A stretch of DNA of 64,000 nucleotides, taken from the NCBI GenBank assembly GCA_907165135.1, contig OU015569.1:7440501-7504500 (forward strand). The letters run 5' to 3'. Below the pieces are notes generated by a model that saw only the letters and a list, made by a program, of their open reading frames with translations, did no database searches and had not been told where the DNA came from. Below are positions 1 through 12,200 of the stretch, in pieces. The DNA comes from Oikopleura dioica (lineage: Eukaryota > Chordata > Appendicularia > Copelata > Oikopleuridae). The translations under genes and the position numbers were made by a program. The number at the start of each line of letters is the position of its first letter. Positions within the stretch are counted from its first letter, which is position 1.

Positions 1-1023
1 GAAAGAGTGTTCCCGGATCTCTACATACATTTTGAACGAATAGGTAAAGAGTATTTAAACAAACCTGAGAATCGTTATTCTGTAAGAATCTGATTTTGGA
101 AAAAGGTCGGCGACTTCCTTTGAATATCTTGTGTGCTGCTGCAGGATATCTGGGCGGCTTCTGTCGGGCAAGGGAAGCATCATCTTTTTCGCAAAAGGCT
201 TTCTGTAGTTAAAAATGAGAGCCCCATTCGACGGAAAGGCAAAGGTCTTGTCCGTTCGCAAACCGTATCTGTAGAGGATATTTTCGATGACAGAGGACGC
301 CGTTTTGTGAGTCTTCAAAAAGTAGAGTCTATCTTCATGGAGCGCAACAAAATTTTACATATTTTTCATTCAAAAAAACCATCACTCCCTTCCTTTTTGG
401 CGAACACAGTGTTCTGGGGTCGCATCGTAATCGATTCCATCAGATTTATCGTTCTCATTTAGAATCACTTTCAAGATTTAAACAACTAACGATATAAATA
501 AGCCTTCGTAGCGTGTTTAATAAATTCTGTCTGTATGAACGCTTTCATTCCAAGTTATTTTGGCATTTAAATCGGTCCTTGTTCTTGTACGAGTTCGGGC
601 GCTTTCTTCCCATCTTCAAGTTGAACTGGAGATGGGAGATCCTTAGTCCGCGAAACGATAAATGGCTAATAAATATTTTCCATGGGCCTTATTAAAAAAG
701 TCTACCGAAGTTTGTGGAAACTCGACGATGAATTTTCCACCAGCGAAAAACCAGCCAACGGAGACGGAACACAGGATCGTCAACAGCAGAAAAAGACTGC
801 GCACAATAAAGGTTTTCCATAAAACTGTTTTACTCTCAGTCTGGCCGAATCCACTCTTGGATAAAAGAGACCGCTTTGATCCGCCCACTGAAATGGGATT
901 ATCCGAAAACGTCTGGACAAATTATCACTACAATTGATATAAACTTCGCGAAGACAAAGTATAAGAGAGATATTCTATCCATAACTTACCGCTACTTGTC
1001 CTTATTAGCGGCACTGCTTCCAT
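1..1023 (-). CDS. Galactose 3-O-sulfotransferase, 5' part, runs off the left edge
   Basis: Type II Golgi sulfotransferase that moves sulfate from PAPS to the 3-OH of galactose on glycolipids or glycoproteins. The exon ending near 55 reads FLKTHKTASSVIENIL, the 5'-phosphosulfate-binding signature of the GAL3ST family. It is followed by an HTRYSKEV block and ITILRDPGTLF, where a short intron (GT near 54) is removed at 15-16 and phase is kept. Upstream exons at 1023-990, 888-708 and 665-567 encode an N-terminus starting at ATG 1023, a single membrane segment (LFLLLTILCSVSVGWFF) and a stem, which is the expected topology. The junction between the stem exon (about 595) and the catalytic exon (about 416-458) is my least certain step; the two could be separate genes. 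The remaining C-terminal catalytic part lies outside the window. Family call is firm; substrate class is not. Confidence 0.8.
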
Positions 1024-1193
1024 TTTGATATAAAAAGCGAATCGCCCTTTTATTGATTAATTATAGTAGTCATCACTGTTTTGTGCTATTTTGCATATCG
1101 CGGTTGGGACCTAGTCACCCGCCGTAGGCTGGGTCATCCAACAAATAAGAGTCTTATTATAAGACGCCAAGGTGGGAGGGCTTCTCAAAAATA

Positions 1194-1388
1194 ATGTCGG
1201 ACTCTTTCGGGGCGATGCGGGGCTCGTTGCGCGGCCTTCGAGAAAACTCCGCGCAGAGCGATCACCTACGCGCCACAATTTTCCTCAATGTTACGTCACA
1301 AAATATCGAGCTTCAATACAATTCGGTTCAAACGTTGATAAGACTCCTTAGAGACTCCGAAGCGCTAGAATCTACTTCTCTCGTCTAA
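1194..1388 (+). CDS. Possible small protein, unknown
   Basis: A 64-codon frame opens with ATG at 1194 and has no recognisable domain. It is rich in Ser, Leu and Arg and lies between the divergent GAL3ST gene and SDHAF2. No intron or poly(A) signal was found that would complete it. It may be a first exon, a short gene or chance. I list it because the ATG context and composition look coding-like, not because of any homology. Confidence 0.25.
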   Translation: MSDSFGAMRGSLRGLRENSAQSDHLRATIFLNVTSQNIELQYNSVQTLIRLLRDSEALESTSLV

Positions 1389-1965
1389 TATTACCGGTGA
1401 GAAATGTTTTGCGTTGATTGATGATTTCAACTTGCACAATAGATTTTAATAAGTTTTTAACACATACTTTTGACTTTGTCTTGTTTCTCTTAAATTTATC
1501 GAAAAGTTGTGTAATTGAAAACCCCGTCTATAAATTTGCCATACATCCGACTAACTTCTCTTTTAACTGTCCATTGCCTGCAAGAACCTTTGAGTATCGG
1601 ATTTTAAGTAGCCAAAAAGATCAGGACTCTGTGCTGGGGGGCACAATACCCGGTAATGGGAGTTGTACGGAGGGTCTTTGCGTTGACCTTTGCGATAAAA
1701 GCGCTTGGAAACCTTTGCCGTTCGTGAGACACTTTCTTCTCGGCTTATGTGGCCCGTTATCGCTCATTTGAATGACGATCGTCTTCTTGTCTAACTTTCG
1801 CTGCAGCATTTTCAGAGTCTCTTTCTAGCAACTAATCTTTCCGACTATTCAACCGGGGTGTCTTTTTTTAAGAATCGATCTGAGCCCTCTGTTTTGCTAC
1901 TCGAATCGATGCGCAATGCGTCAGCCCTATCTATGTTTTAGTTATGTTCCCTTTTTAGTTGAAGC
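1389..1965. other. Gap; weak sulfatase-like fragment on minus (1621-1809)
   Basis: No complete gene is visible. On minus, 1809-1621 is open and begins with KKTIVIQMSDNGPH, which resembles the TIVIFTSDNG segment of type I arylsulfatases. A later PLPGIVPPST could match the following proline-glycine stretch. The surrounding catalytic blocks are absent, so at best it is a decayed piece. The last 50 bases before 1966 may hold the SDHAF2 5' leader, with a possible splice acceptor TTTTTAG near 1957. Confidence 0.2.
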
Positions 1966-2543
1966 ATGCTGCGAAGGGCCCTCAAAATCTCACCCATCGT
2001 CGGAAAAACGGCTTTGCGTCCCGCTTCGTACTCATTTTCTCCCGTACAACGAATGCGCGAAGAGAATGAAGAGCTCAAGAGGAAACGACTCTTCTGGGTA
2101 AAAAGCCTTTCTCAGCTTCGAACTAATCATTTTCGAACTTAGCAAAGCCGAAAGCGAGGAATCACAGAAAACGATCTTCTCTTGGGAACATTTGCCGATC
2201 AGTACTTGGCCGACTTTACAATGGATCAGATGCTGGCTTACGACCGCATTATTAACAGCACTGGTAATTGATATGATATCAATGATATCTTGAATTCGCT
2301 GCTTTTTACCGATTGAAACCGATAGTATACGATCCGACCGTGACAGAATGGGATTTGTACTACTGGTTCGTCGAGGAACGCCCCTACCCAGAAGACTTGA
2401 TCAAGGACTCAGAGCTGACTGCTGCGTACGCTCACGAGGAGATTCCCGGCGTGCGTGATATGATGCAGATGATCATCGAACACTCCAAAAACAAGAAGCG
2501 AGATATTATTGTCCAACCGAAATTCAATAAGGCCTTTGTTTAA
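1966..2543 (+). CDS. SDHAF2: Succinate dehydrogenase assembly factor 2 (SdhE family)
   Basis: Mitochondrial matrix chaperone that promotes covalent flavinylation of SDHA, the flavoprotein subunit of complex II. There are three exons: 1966-2097, 2143-2263 and 2326-2543. All junctions are GT-AG and in phase (0, then 1). The N-terminus MLRRALKISPIVGKTALRP is basic and lacks acids, as a mitochondrial presequence should. The core is the SdhE signature: an RKRG block with LLLGTFADQYL after it, then YDRIIN and EWDLYYWF. Total length is about 155 residues, normal for the family. The AFG3L2-like gene begins only 93 nt after the stop with no AATAAA between them, so the two may share a polycistronic transcript. 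Confidence 0.93.
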
Positions 2544-2579
2544 AAGCATTTATTCACTGCTCCTTTTTTGAAAATTCAT

Positions 2580-2589
2580 ATAATTCTAG
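2580..2589 (+). promoter_or_regulatory. Candidate trans-splice acceptor between SDHAF2 and AFG3L2
   Basis: TAATTCTAG lies 47 nt before the AFG3L2 ATG and 37 nt after the SDHAF2 stop, in a gap with no poly(A) signal. In a genome with spliced-leader trans-splicing this is where a leader would be joined to the second cistron. An ordinary outron or an unspliced leader is possible. Confidence 0.35.
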
Positions 2590-2636
2590 AACACTGTCTA
2601 CAGAACGGAATAACATTAGCTGTGTTCAGAGAGGGC

Positions 2637-5419
2637 ATGAGATTCGGAAATAACCAGCTCAGAGCGGCGCTTCGCCAGTTGACCGTCTTCCACAGAAGTC
2701 CTGTGGTCTATCACCAGAGAGTACTCTCTCTAGGGACTAACTTTCTTGCGCCAAAGGTAAAAACTCTCTTAGAGAAAAGTGTTAACTTTGAGCATTAGGG
2801 ATTCGGAAATTTCAAAGGAAAATCAACCAAATCAAGCGGTAGAAAATCACGCTCGTCCAATGAGTCGAAAGAGCCAGCGTCTAACGAAACTCCAAAAGAT
2901 GATAATCTCAAGGGTAAAGAAGAACCCGAAATGAAGGAGAAAAGCTTCGAGTTTAAAATTGAGCTAGGCGGCGGCGGCGGCGGAAAAGACCCCAAGAAAG
3001 ACCCGAAAGATAACAAGAAAAAGAACAAAAACAGCGCGGCTGAAAATGGTCCACTTGATAACTATGGTTTCGTTGGAGATCCCAAGTCTCAGTGGCTTTT
3101 TATTGGATTTATTACTTCTATTTTGTTGTCTTATCTTTATGAAAACGATTTATTAAGGCATTGGTTTAAATGAAGTTTACGAAACATTCTCTCACATAAT
3201 CTTAACACCAATCAAAGTTCGGAAAGAGAAGTCGCCTTTACCCAGTTTCTGAATGATCTGAAAAAAGGATCAGTCGAGAGCGTAAATGTAGTCAATCGAG
3301 AATATGGAACCTATAAAACGAAAGCAAGTAACGAATTTATCAGGTAAGCTTTCGGACTCGAGTGGAACAATATATAAATTTTTTTAGATTCCCTATTGGC
3401 TCCGTAGACCAGCTTGAAACACAAATGCGTGTGATCCAGTCCGATAACGAGATACCCTATGAAAACCGTGTTAGCGTGAATTATGTGACTACAGCGAAGC
3501 CGTTTTCTATCATCGCCAATAACATTTTCCCTGTGATGATCCTCGCTTACTTCATAACAAAGCGTGCAAAAGATGGCCAAGGATTTGGGATGGGTGGCTC
3601 TATGCCCCCACAAACTGGTGGCAAAGCGGCGAAGGGCAAGAAGGGGAAGCAGCCCCAGGCCCCTCCTAACCCTTTCAATCCAATGGGGAACACAACGAAA
3701 TCAACTGCAACCATCATTGACCCAGAAGACATCGATGTTCGATTCAGCGATGTGGCCGGCTGCGATGAGTCGAAAGTAGAAATCATGGAGTTCGTCAACT
3801 TCCTCAAGCATCCAGAAAATTACGAAGCGCTTGGTGCCAAGATTCCCAAAGGAGCGATTCTCAACGGGCCTCCTGGAACTGGTAAGACCTTGCTCGGAAA
3901 AGCCACAGCTGGTGAAGCAGGAGTCACTTTTATCTCGGTCAATGGATCCGAATTCCAGGAAATGTTCGTCGGCGTAGGTGCTGCCAGAGTGCGTGACATG
4001 TTCAACACTGCCCGAGAAAACTCACCAGCCATCTTATTCATCGACGAAATCGACGCTGTCGGTAGAAAACGAGGAGGACGCATGGGAAGCGGTGAAGCTG
4101 ATGTAACCCTCAATCAGATTCTAACTGAAATGGACGGTTTCAACTCCATAGATGACAACGTTGTCGTCATGGCCGCTACAAACAGATTAGACACCTTGGA
4201 TGATGCGCTCTTGCGACCTGGTCGATTCGACAGACAGATCTACATCGGCGCCCCTGATATCAAGGGACGAGCACAAATTCTCAAAATCCATTTGAAAAAT
4301 AAGAAACTAGCTCCTGGGGTAAGATTTTAAATCCGTCTTTCTTTCTTAAATTTTTAAAAGATGGACCTTGAAGAAACTGCTAAGAAGCTAGCAGCTCGAA
4401 CTCCTGGAATGGCTGGAGCGGACCTAGCGAACGTCTGCAATGAGGGCGCTCTCATCGCTGCTAGAAATGCACAGAAGCATATCAATTTTATCGTAAGGAC
4501 TTTTGATGATATTACTGTTAAACGCTCATTAGGATTTCAACAGAGCGATCGATAGAGTGGTTGCTGGAATTGAGAAAAAGGGCAGTCTGATTAAGCCTCA
4601 TGAAAAATCCAAGATCGCGCATCACGAAGCTGGCCACGCCGTTACTGGCTGGTTTCTCGAACACGCCGATCCTCTCGTTAAAGTTACGATTGTTCCTCGT
4701 GGAAAAGCGCTTGGTTTCGCTATGTACCAACCTAGTGATTTGAATCTCATGCCAGAAGAACAGATTCTCGATCGAATCTGTGTCTCACTCGGAGGCCGTA
4801 TTGCAGAAGACATTTTCTTCAACTCTGTTACTACGGGTGCCAGTGATGATCTCGACAAAGGTAATGAATTAACTAATTTTTTAAACAGCCATGTTTCCAG
4901 TCACCAAAATGGCATACGCAATGGTTACCCAGTTTGGATTCTCAAAGAAAATCGGCCAGGTCAATTATTCCAATATGGGTGATGGCATGAACAAGCCCTA
5001 CTCTGAGGAAACTGGTCGGGAAATCGACGCAGAAGTAAAAGCTATAATCGGTATGGACCAAATTACTTTATCAGAGTCATATGCTCCTTCAAGACAAATG
5101 CTGGGACAGAACTTACACGTTGCTGACTGAGAAAAAAGACATACTCGAGAATTTGGCTGGCCGGCTTTTGGAGCAAGAGACGATTGAGAGGGCTGACCTT
5201 GTTGAGATTCTCGGCGAACGCCCATTCAAAGAGATGACAACTTATGAGGAATATGTGGAGGGCACTGGAAGGTAAGAAATAATTCCAATCGTCGATAATT
5301 TTATTTGATTAACTAAAAACAACCTTAGCGTCGATGGATCCATCGAAGACGACCTGCCGGAAGGTCTCAAAGGCTGGAAAGAACCAGCAAAGGGAGACAA
5401 AAAGGAGGACGAAAAGTAA
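2637..5419 (+). CDS. AFG3L2: Mitochondrial m-AAA protease, AFG3L2/paraplegin type
   Basis: Inner-membrane ATP-dependent zinc metalloprotease facing the matrix. I place nine exons: 2637-2756, 2799-3163, 3218-3343, 3388-4318, 4361-4492, 4533-4860, 4889-5050, 5094-5271 and 5329-5419; phases agree throughout. Order of parts: presequence, Lys/Gly-rich linker with a (GGC)n glycine run near 2968, first membrane segment ([14 protein letters not shown]), second one ([11 protein letters not shown]), then AAA+ domain. The Walker A GPPGTGKT, Walker [15 protein letters not shown] and RPGRFDRQI arginine-finger region are all present. The M41 protease motif HEAGH is at 4623-4637, and the third zinc ligand region [10 protein letters not shown] follows. 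The C-terminus [16 protein letters not shown] matches AFG3L2 rather than bacterial FtsH. It looks fully functional. Confidence 0.95.
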
Positions 5420-5551
5420 CTACCTGTCAACATCCTTTTGGCCATGAGCATATAATTCATTCAACTTCGTCGCCGCGAATCTTCAACTCGCCTGACTTAT
5501 TCCAGAATACCTGTAATTTAAATACAAACTACTTCGTACGGACAAAACATT

Positions 5552-5557
5552 AATAAA
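5552..5557 (+). terminator. Poly(A) signal for the protease gene
   Basis: AATAAA lies 133 nt after the AFG3L2-like stop and before the next gene. Confidence 0.6.
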
Positions 5558-5727
5558 GACATTGTTAAAATTGATATATTTTTGATGTCTTTTATCCCCA
5601 GTAGATATCAAATGGTAGTTGCTCTATCTTTGAAATTAGGAGCAAATCGAGCGTAACCGCGCCGCAGAGCATGTTTGGAACTCTTAAACTACTCTCTGTC
5701 CTCTTTTTAGTTGACTCAGAGAAGTAA

Positions 5728-6263
5728 ATGAAAGTAAGCGAATGGGGCATGTTTGTGAGCATCACTGCAGCAGGAGGTATGCTTAGTATCGACTCTTGCA
5801 GGATTTTTATCTGGCCGATCTAAAAAGCTTCAGTTCTTCTCACATGTCTTGTTATCTGCTGCTGGAAGAAGACACCCGTCACAAATGCAGAGGATCTATC
5901 TCAAACAGACGCTTTATCGAGTCGGATAGAACCGGCTGGAAACGGTCAAAAGGTCTTCCTTGTGCAGAACATTCCAAGGAGGAAGACTGTGACCAGACTA
6001 CGATCATTTGACTACGAGCTTTTTTGTATGGGATGCTTGAAACCGGTAGGACCTTTTGTGAGACTAAGCCTAAATCGGATCAGTTTGACGAAAGCAAAGA
6101 GAGGGTGGCACTACCACATTGCATTCACTCTATTTGCCGAGATTGTCTCTTCGATGCGCCATTAGATTTAAGATGCATGCGATGCGGACAAACTATCTTT
6201 ACAATCAACCAAGAAGTAATCGAAGGAGAAGACTATGGCTTTAGAAAGTCACATATTGTCTAG
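5728..6263 (+). CDS. Small membrane-anchored RING-finger protein, probable E3 ubiquitin ligase
   Basis: Three exons, 5728-5776, 5834-6045 and 6084-6263, join in phase through introns of 57 and 38 nt and give about 146 residues. Residues 7-28 form one hydrophobic span ending in Cys-Cys-Cys-Trp-Lys-Lys, so the protein is N-terminally membrane anchored with a cytosolic tail. The tail ends in a RING: CMGC, then LPHCIHSICRDC, then CMRC, i.e. C-x2-C, C-x-H-x2-C-x2-C and C-x2-C ligands. Family knowledge says such proteins recruit E2 enzymes at a membrane; the substrate and organelle are unknown. The first exon is preceded by TTTTTAG at 5704-5710, a possible trans-splice acceptor. Confidence 0.8.
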
Positions 6264-6271
6264 CGTTGGAA

Positions 6272-6277
6272 AATAAA
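6272..6277 (+). terminator. Poly(A) signal for the RING gene
   Basis: AATAAA eight bases after the stop codon of the RING gene. Confidence 0.6.
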
Positions 6278-8820
6278 TTCATAGGTCTATCTTCAATTCG
6301 TCTGAGAGCTCACTTTTTATTCGTTAATTTTTATGATTTCCTATAAGAAGGATAATTCCCAGCAGGAAGCCATTTACGTCAAAGTACAATCGTACAATAC
6401 CTTCAAATAATTTAATGATCAGACAAGGAGGTGCGATGGGGTTTGATCTGACAGCCGAACATCCTATTTGGGGTGGTCCCTTCAAAAAATGTCTGAATTG
6501 ATCATTTATGATCAAAGCCCGGACGGAAGGAAGTAATGGCTTTCGCTGATATGCGCAGACGCAAGGCGCCGAAATTTACATTTTCATTATTGTATCTTCA
6601 AATAAGAAAAACTGGTCATTTTGACTCTTCAACTTTCGTTTTATTCGAAAATAGGAATCAAAAGCTATCAGTTATTCTAGTAGCCATTTGTAAAACGCCT
6701 GGGGCATGTGGCCAAAAAGTTGCTGCCAGTCCGCTTTGTTGCATAATGAATAACGAAGGCGATTCCGACTATGTTGCAGCATAAATATTTCATCTCGCGA
6801 CTCCATCATTGAGCCCAAAAATGTCAAAGTCGGCCTTTGATGCTGTCTCACTTACACCTTTACATTAGGGCACATTACACCCACCCGTCCAGTTCAAACT
6901 CGCCCCAGAAATGCGGACATCCGGAGTACATTGCCCTTTTGATCATGAATTGATTCTGGGTCGAGGTCGGGCCCCTTTTTTTATTCACAAAGTAAATCTA
7001 ATTCATCACTATTGCTTGCCAATATAAGTAGATGTTATTGTAGAAATTACTGTCTGAGAAGGGATTTTTACGCGTTTGATGTGATTGAGTGGAGCGATTT
7101 TACGATTTAGAATTCAGTTTTATAATCTGTTGAATTTGGATCTCATTGAAAGATACAAATTTTTGCAAATAGGCCCATAACTCTTTTCTCCTGATCAATC
7201 AGCTGGAAATGCACGCGGGTTGTCTTATGATCAGTTCACTGCAGTCCCATTCAACTCAATGACTATCTTGAGATCTATGAAACAATACGGCTCATCTTGA
7301 TTGGGGCCGTCAAACTCTTCCTAGGTGAGTTTCCGTTTCTGGACACACCTGCCGGGTAGATAATTTAAAATTATCAGCTTGTAGCGCGAAGCAGCAATTA
7401 GCAAATTGTTGGAAATTTTTCGACAATATTCTACTAGATACTCAGGAAGTTTGGATCGAGATCATCGTGAAGTTAAGCAGCAAGGGCCGTCATCTAAAAT
7501 CGAGTCAAGTGGATCCAGTCACACTCGTCTAGAATAGGTCAAGGCGCTCTCGTCCCACAAACTCTCCACGGATCGTTTTCTACTGATTCCAAATGAGTGG
7601 CAGTTTTGATTACACAAAATGAAGGAATAACGCTCGGAGCGATACTGTCACTCTTCAAAAAGTACTTGCCTCTACAATCACCTTGCCGAGTTTGCATACG
7701 GCTTCGACTATCGAATATTTGAAAGGTAGTGATCAGAAGTAAATCTGGTGACACAGATCGGATACATATGACATTTCAAATATTTGTCCTGGAGCTGCCA
7801 AACTGAAACTTTCAGCAAGATATTTCAAACAACAAAGATTGCTGTTTGTCTGTTCTTTCGGCTAATTGGAGCAAGAGGATAGATCAAAACGTTACTTTTT
7901 TTATCATTCAAGACTTTAAATGCCAGTTAGATTATATGTCTCTTATATTGTTGTGAGGAAAAAGGTCGGCTGGGTGCTAATGGTATCTAAGCAATAATAA
8001 TTATGTTTGCATTTCAATGCATTTAGTCAGTGGCATTCCTCAAGTGATTTCCGAAGAGGAAGGTGTTTCTAATGGCAACACAAAAAAGGCAGAAAATAAT
8101 CTGCCTCGGCAAAGTTCATTATGACTAGTGTTTATGCTCTTGCCATAAACGAGCCCAGAATCAAGGAAAAACAAAGAAGAATAGTTTCGCCATTCATCAA
8201 AATCAACGCTCAGATTCTTTATGCAAGCTCGAAGCCTAAAGACTCGTAAACCGCATAATTAAGCCAGTAACGGATATCGTTTGCAGCAAGGAGAATCTAA
8301 GTGCAAAATTGGCTGTTTTATCACCAAACCATTAGTTTCGGTGTTTTCTTTTATGTTTTACGTATTCAAGATTGCATTCTAGTTACCAAAATAAACGCGC
8401 AGCGCTTTGGTCAAATAGAATGGTTTCAGTTTTTAAGTCGGCGAAGAAAGGGTTTAGGCCGATTTGGCTCTAAAATTAGAAAGTTTGAAGCTGAGGCGAG
8501 AAAAAATTGCTTTCCTCTATCGAATCTGTCCATCAACTTTCTTCATTTGTCACGCGAGGCACAATTAATTTGTCTCCAATACAATATTGCGTGAGGAGAG
8601 TGCTTGACTCCGTATTGAACTCGCAGCGAATTATATTTTCTCTGGAGAGAATGTGAACATGAAATTTTAATCGCCTTCAAGTGCCTACCTAGTGCTGACA
8701 CTTTCTTTTCTCCTTCCATTTTCCTATTCAAGAAGATCTCTTCGATTCAAGATCATGCTATTTAAGCAGTAAAAACTGTCTACTAACTCAAAAATAATAC
8801 TGAAAGCATTTATGCCCTAT
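6278..8820. other. Gene-poor stretch
   Basis: About 2.5 kb with no frame that I can connect into a gene. Short frames at 6536-6784 and 8301-8594 (plus) have no domain, weak codon structure and no supporting splice partners. No clear tandem repeat or inverted repeat was seen. It may be regulatory or the 5' flank of the collagen gene, or decayed transposon sequence. Confidence 0.4.
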
Positions 8821-8825
8821 ATTCT

Positions 8826-9107
8826 TTGACGAAACAAATCGACGTTGGGTATGCATATGCACCAGCTGGCATGGCTCAAGAATGCACTATCGACCTTGGC
8901 GATCTGTTTGGGTCTGCGCAGGCGTTCCCGGAGATGGGATCCCACCGTGAAAACCCAAACGGTGAGGAGCCAGCTTGGCTCCCTGGAAATTTTTCGCTGG
9001 CCGTGTCGACGACAGGCAGCGCGCCCTCGCGAAGTTTTACACAGCGCCATCGCATCGTCGCGCGACCAAACTTTGCACCCTTACTAATTTTTCAATTACA
9101 AATATAA
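8826..9107. other. GC-richer island with overlapping open frames, unassigned
   Basis: This block is visibly richer in G+C than its surroundings and open on both strands (plus 8826-9107 and 8845-9087, minus 8817-9050). None of the three products shows a domain I recognise. Its sharp composition change suggests an inserted fragment or an old coding exon. Confidence 0.2.
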
Positions 9108-9201
9108 CTACTAGTAGTACAGATCACAAAAAAAAATATTTTTGAAAAACTACGAAAACTACAAACCCATATTAGAGATAAGAAAAGAGATTGACAGAAG
9201 A

Positions 9202-12200
9202 ATGCCGTCTCAGGCGTCAGATGTTGAGACGAAGACTCTGACAAGCGCGGTGAGGACGAAAGAGAATCGTCTTCAAGAGAACAGGAAAGGGAAAGTTACT
9301 TTCTTGACTTATATTTACAGCAGCAAAAATTCATTTGAACCAAAAGCGTTCGTTCAATTCATGCATTTTCTTGCGCTGGCGCTGGCCCAAGCCGCGCATG
9401 TTTCTAAGGAAAGTGATTGTGATCCCTTGCCACAGACTGCAATGTATAAATATCTCGTCTATTGTGTTGTTCCTGTTGTGCATAGCATCTTTTACTTCCG
9501 TGTTCATGTTTTCTCGACGAATCACCGCCCTTGAGTCCGTAAATTCGGATCTGATATCGAGGCTGGTTTCACTGGAGGACCTTCGCTCTAAGGACCAAAC
9601 AAGAATTAATGACTTGACAGAAGAGGTAAGTTCGCAAAAAAAAACTAAAAACAAGATAATCACGGATTTCAAAGTGCCATCTCATGTAAATCAAACTTCA
9701 AAAGTGATATCGAAAATAGAAGGGAATCAATTTCCTCCGACTAAAGGGGGTGATATTTACATCACGTGGTGGAGCACATCCTCCCTGACCCAGGGTCATT
9801 TCCGGTGAACAGAAATGCACCTCTTTTGATGGGTTGACATGTCGACAAAGTTCCACATTAGCACAGTTTAGTAAATAAAAGCGTAACATTCGCGGTTAAT
9901 TTGGTCTTTTCGGACAGCCTAAATTTTAGCCTATCAGCGCTGGAAATTCTTGCACGAGCAGATAACGACCAGATTGACCTTATCGACAGTAACGCTCGAA
10001 GGAGCACTCGATTCCCCATAATTCACCAAGATTTGACCTATGGGCCCCTTACCAAAACAAATTAAAATGAGGATTCCTAATTCTTGCAACCAGTTCTATT
10101 CTCAATTTAGGTTAGATCTGCCAAAGCACCTGAAGCTCTTAAAATTCGTTTCACGGTACAGATAGAAACCATTGACATGCTTTTCTTTATATGACGGTGT
10201 GTTGCGCCTGATATTCTAATTGCCAAAATTTTATTCTCAAAATTTTTCCAGTAGCGGAAAGCATGAAAAATTTCTAACAAGTAAAATTTTGAGCAATGAA
10301 ATTTCGCGCTTGCTTGCCAGCTAACTTCCGTCTGCTAATCCTAATAACGAAATGATACAGTAGTGAAAGTTCCGGCCCAGTTATGCCTATCTGAGTTGTA
10401 AGCGAGGACAGCGTTTAGATTTACTCGCCCCGATTGTGGGGATTTATGGGTCTCCGATTTTGAGTAGTCCAGCGATTTTGAACCCAAATTTTGGGATTAG
10501 CCCTTGTCAATAAGCGCTCACGACGGGTGCGATGATAAATCAACTGATAAGGGTGCTGGAGAGCTCGGCAGGTGGTCCGCAATTCTGTTCAGAATAAGCG
10601 CGTCCGAGGCATACTGACTTGGCAGGGATCCCTGAACAAACAGATGGAATCGTAAATCCTTCGTTTTGGGATCAATCTGCACTATACTGGCAACACTTGT
10701 TTGTAAAGCCGACTTATCGATAGCTTGGGGACGGATTTCGCCGTCTGTAGACAATTTGATTTTGTCGCTTTTGGAAGGAGATGTAACTGCTCTCCCGTTT
10801 CCGGCGCGACATCCGGTTTCAGACTCTCGATCAAGCCTTCTTTCGAGTGCTGAAAGCTGAGACTCTCCAGATACCCTCCACAGAATCGAAAGATCCTTCT
10901 CTCTGCTTTCCGGTTCGCTCCGGTGGCTTCATTTCATCTGACCCTATTAGGGCGATTTTGCGAAAATGTTCAGCCCCAATTTAAATTTTTTTAACCAACA
11001 ATCGCCCTTTGATGATCGCTAAATAATGACGCCTCTGGACTCTCTTTTTACCGCCTTTTATCCTTTTGGGACTAATATTTGACCGCACAGCATGAAGACC
11101 TTGTAGGCATTCCATTTTCTGTGCCTGTGTATAAGCTTTTCATCCTTAGAACTAACACTGGAAGCAACATTAGTTTTTGTTTGAATTTGCCTGGCGAATA
11201 GGTCCTCTAACTTTATATTTAGCAAATGGAAGAAAACATTGCCGCTAGAATCCGACGTCAAGCTCCATGTGCCTGTCCAAAAGGCGACCCAGGTCCTCCT
11301 GGCCCACCAGGTATTTATATTAAATACAAACTGTATTTCTTGCTCCCCATTTCGCATGCGATAAGCATCCGATCGATTTCTCCGTTGTAAAAAAACGCCG
11401 GGAATGCTTATCTTATTGAAGATTATATTGGCCCTTAACAAGAACTGACGGGTTTCATTCATTCAGTGAAAATATAATTTTCGTCATTGTTGTTTTTCCG
11501 CCTCAATTTGGGCAATTTGCGAAAGCGGAACTTCTGAAGCGAACCTCTTTTTAAATTTTCATTAGCAAACGGCCTTTTATGAGTCTTTCGTCTTTGCTAT
11601 TAGTCGGGCGAATTTTATTTTTCTATAAATTTAATACAAGCCTTCGTTTTCTCACGGAAACTTGATTATCGAAATCCGGCTGCCCTTGACGTTTGGGGTT
11701 TGATTTCGCTGGCAGCTGTAGCGGATTTCCAAAAGCAGCAACAAACCCTAAAAACGCTCAAAGCCGAAGCCAACCCATCAACCTAAGGGTAGTTTTTTGA
11801 CGTGAAGATTACATCCAATAGGGCGTAATCATCATGTCTACTGTCGTAAAATTTCCTGCTCAATGTCACGAAAATGCCTTTGTGGGGCGACATCCGCCGG
11901 ATTAGCACACAATTCCCCGAGTTATAAAATATTTAAATTGGGAGTATTCATTCAGCAATGCACCACCTCTTCTCCACGGCTTAAAATGAGGCGCAAAATT
12001 AACCCGGATGCACACTGGTCACTTCCGGAATTTCTGCTGATTTAGTTGGATGCTCACGGGCACCTAAAGTCGGAAGTACTAATCCGACAGTTAGTAAAAA
12101 TAAACAGGACATGCGTTGGTCCAGTGCCAACGAGTGATAAAGGCGAGCTCGAGCGGTCGGTGAGCAAAGAGCAATATTTGAAATGCCTTTCGAAAGATTT

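Noticed and set aside
55-462. Plus-strand frame 133-462 as a gene
   Set aside because: It is the antisense of the GAL3ST exons, whose motif and splice phases are convincing.
643-937. Plus-strand frame 662-937 as a gene
   Set aside because: It lies opposite the N-terminal membrane-span exons of the minus-strand sulfotransferase gene.
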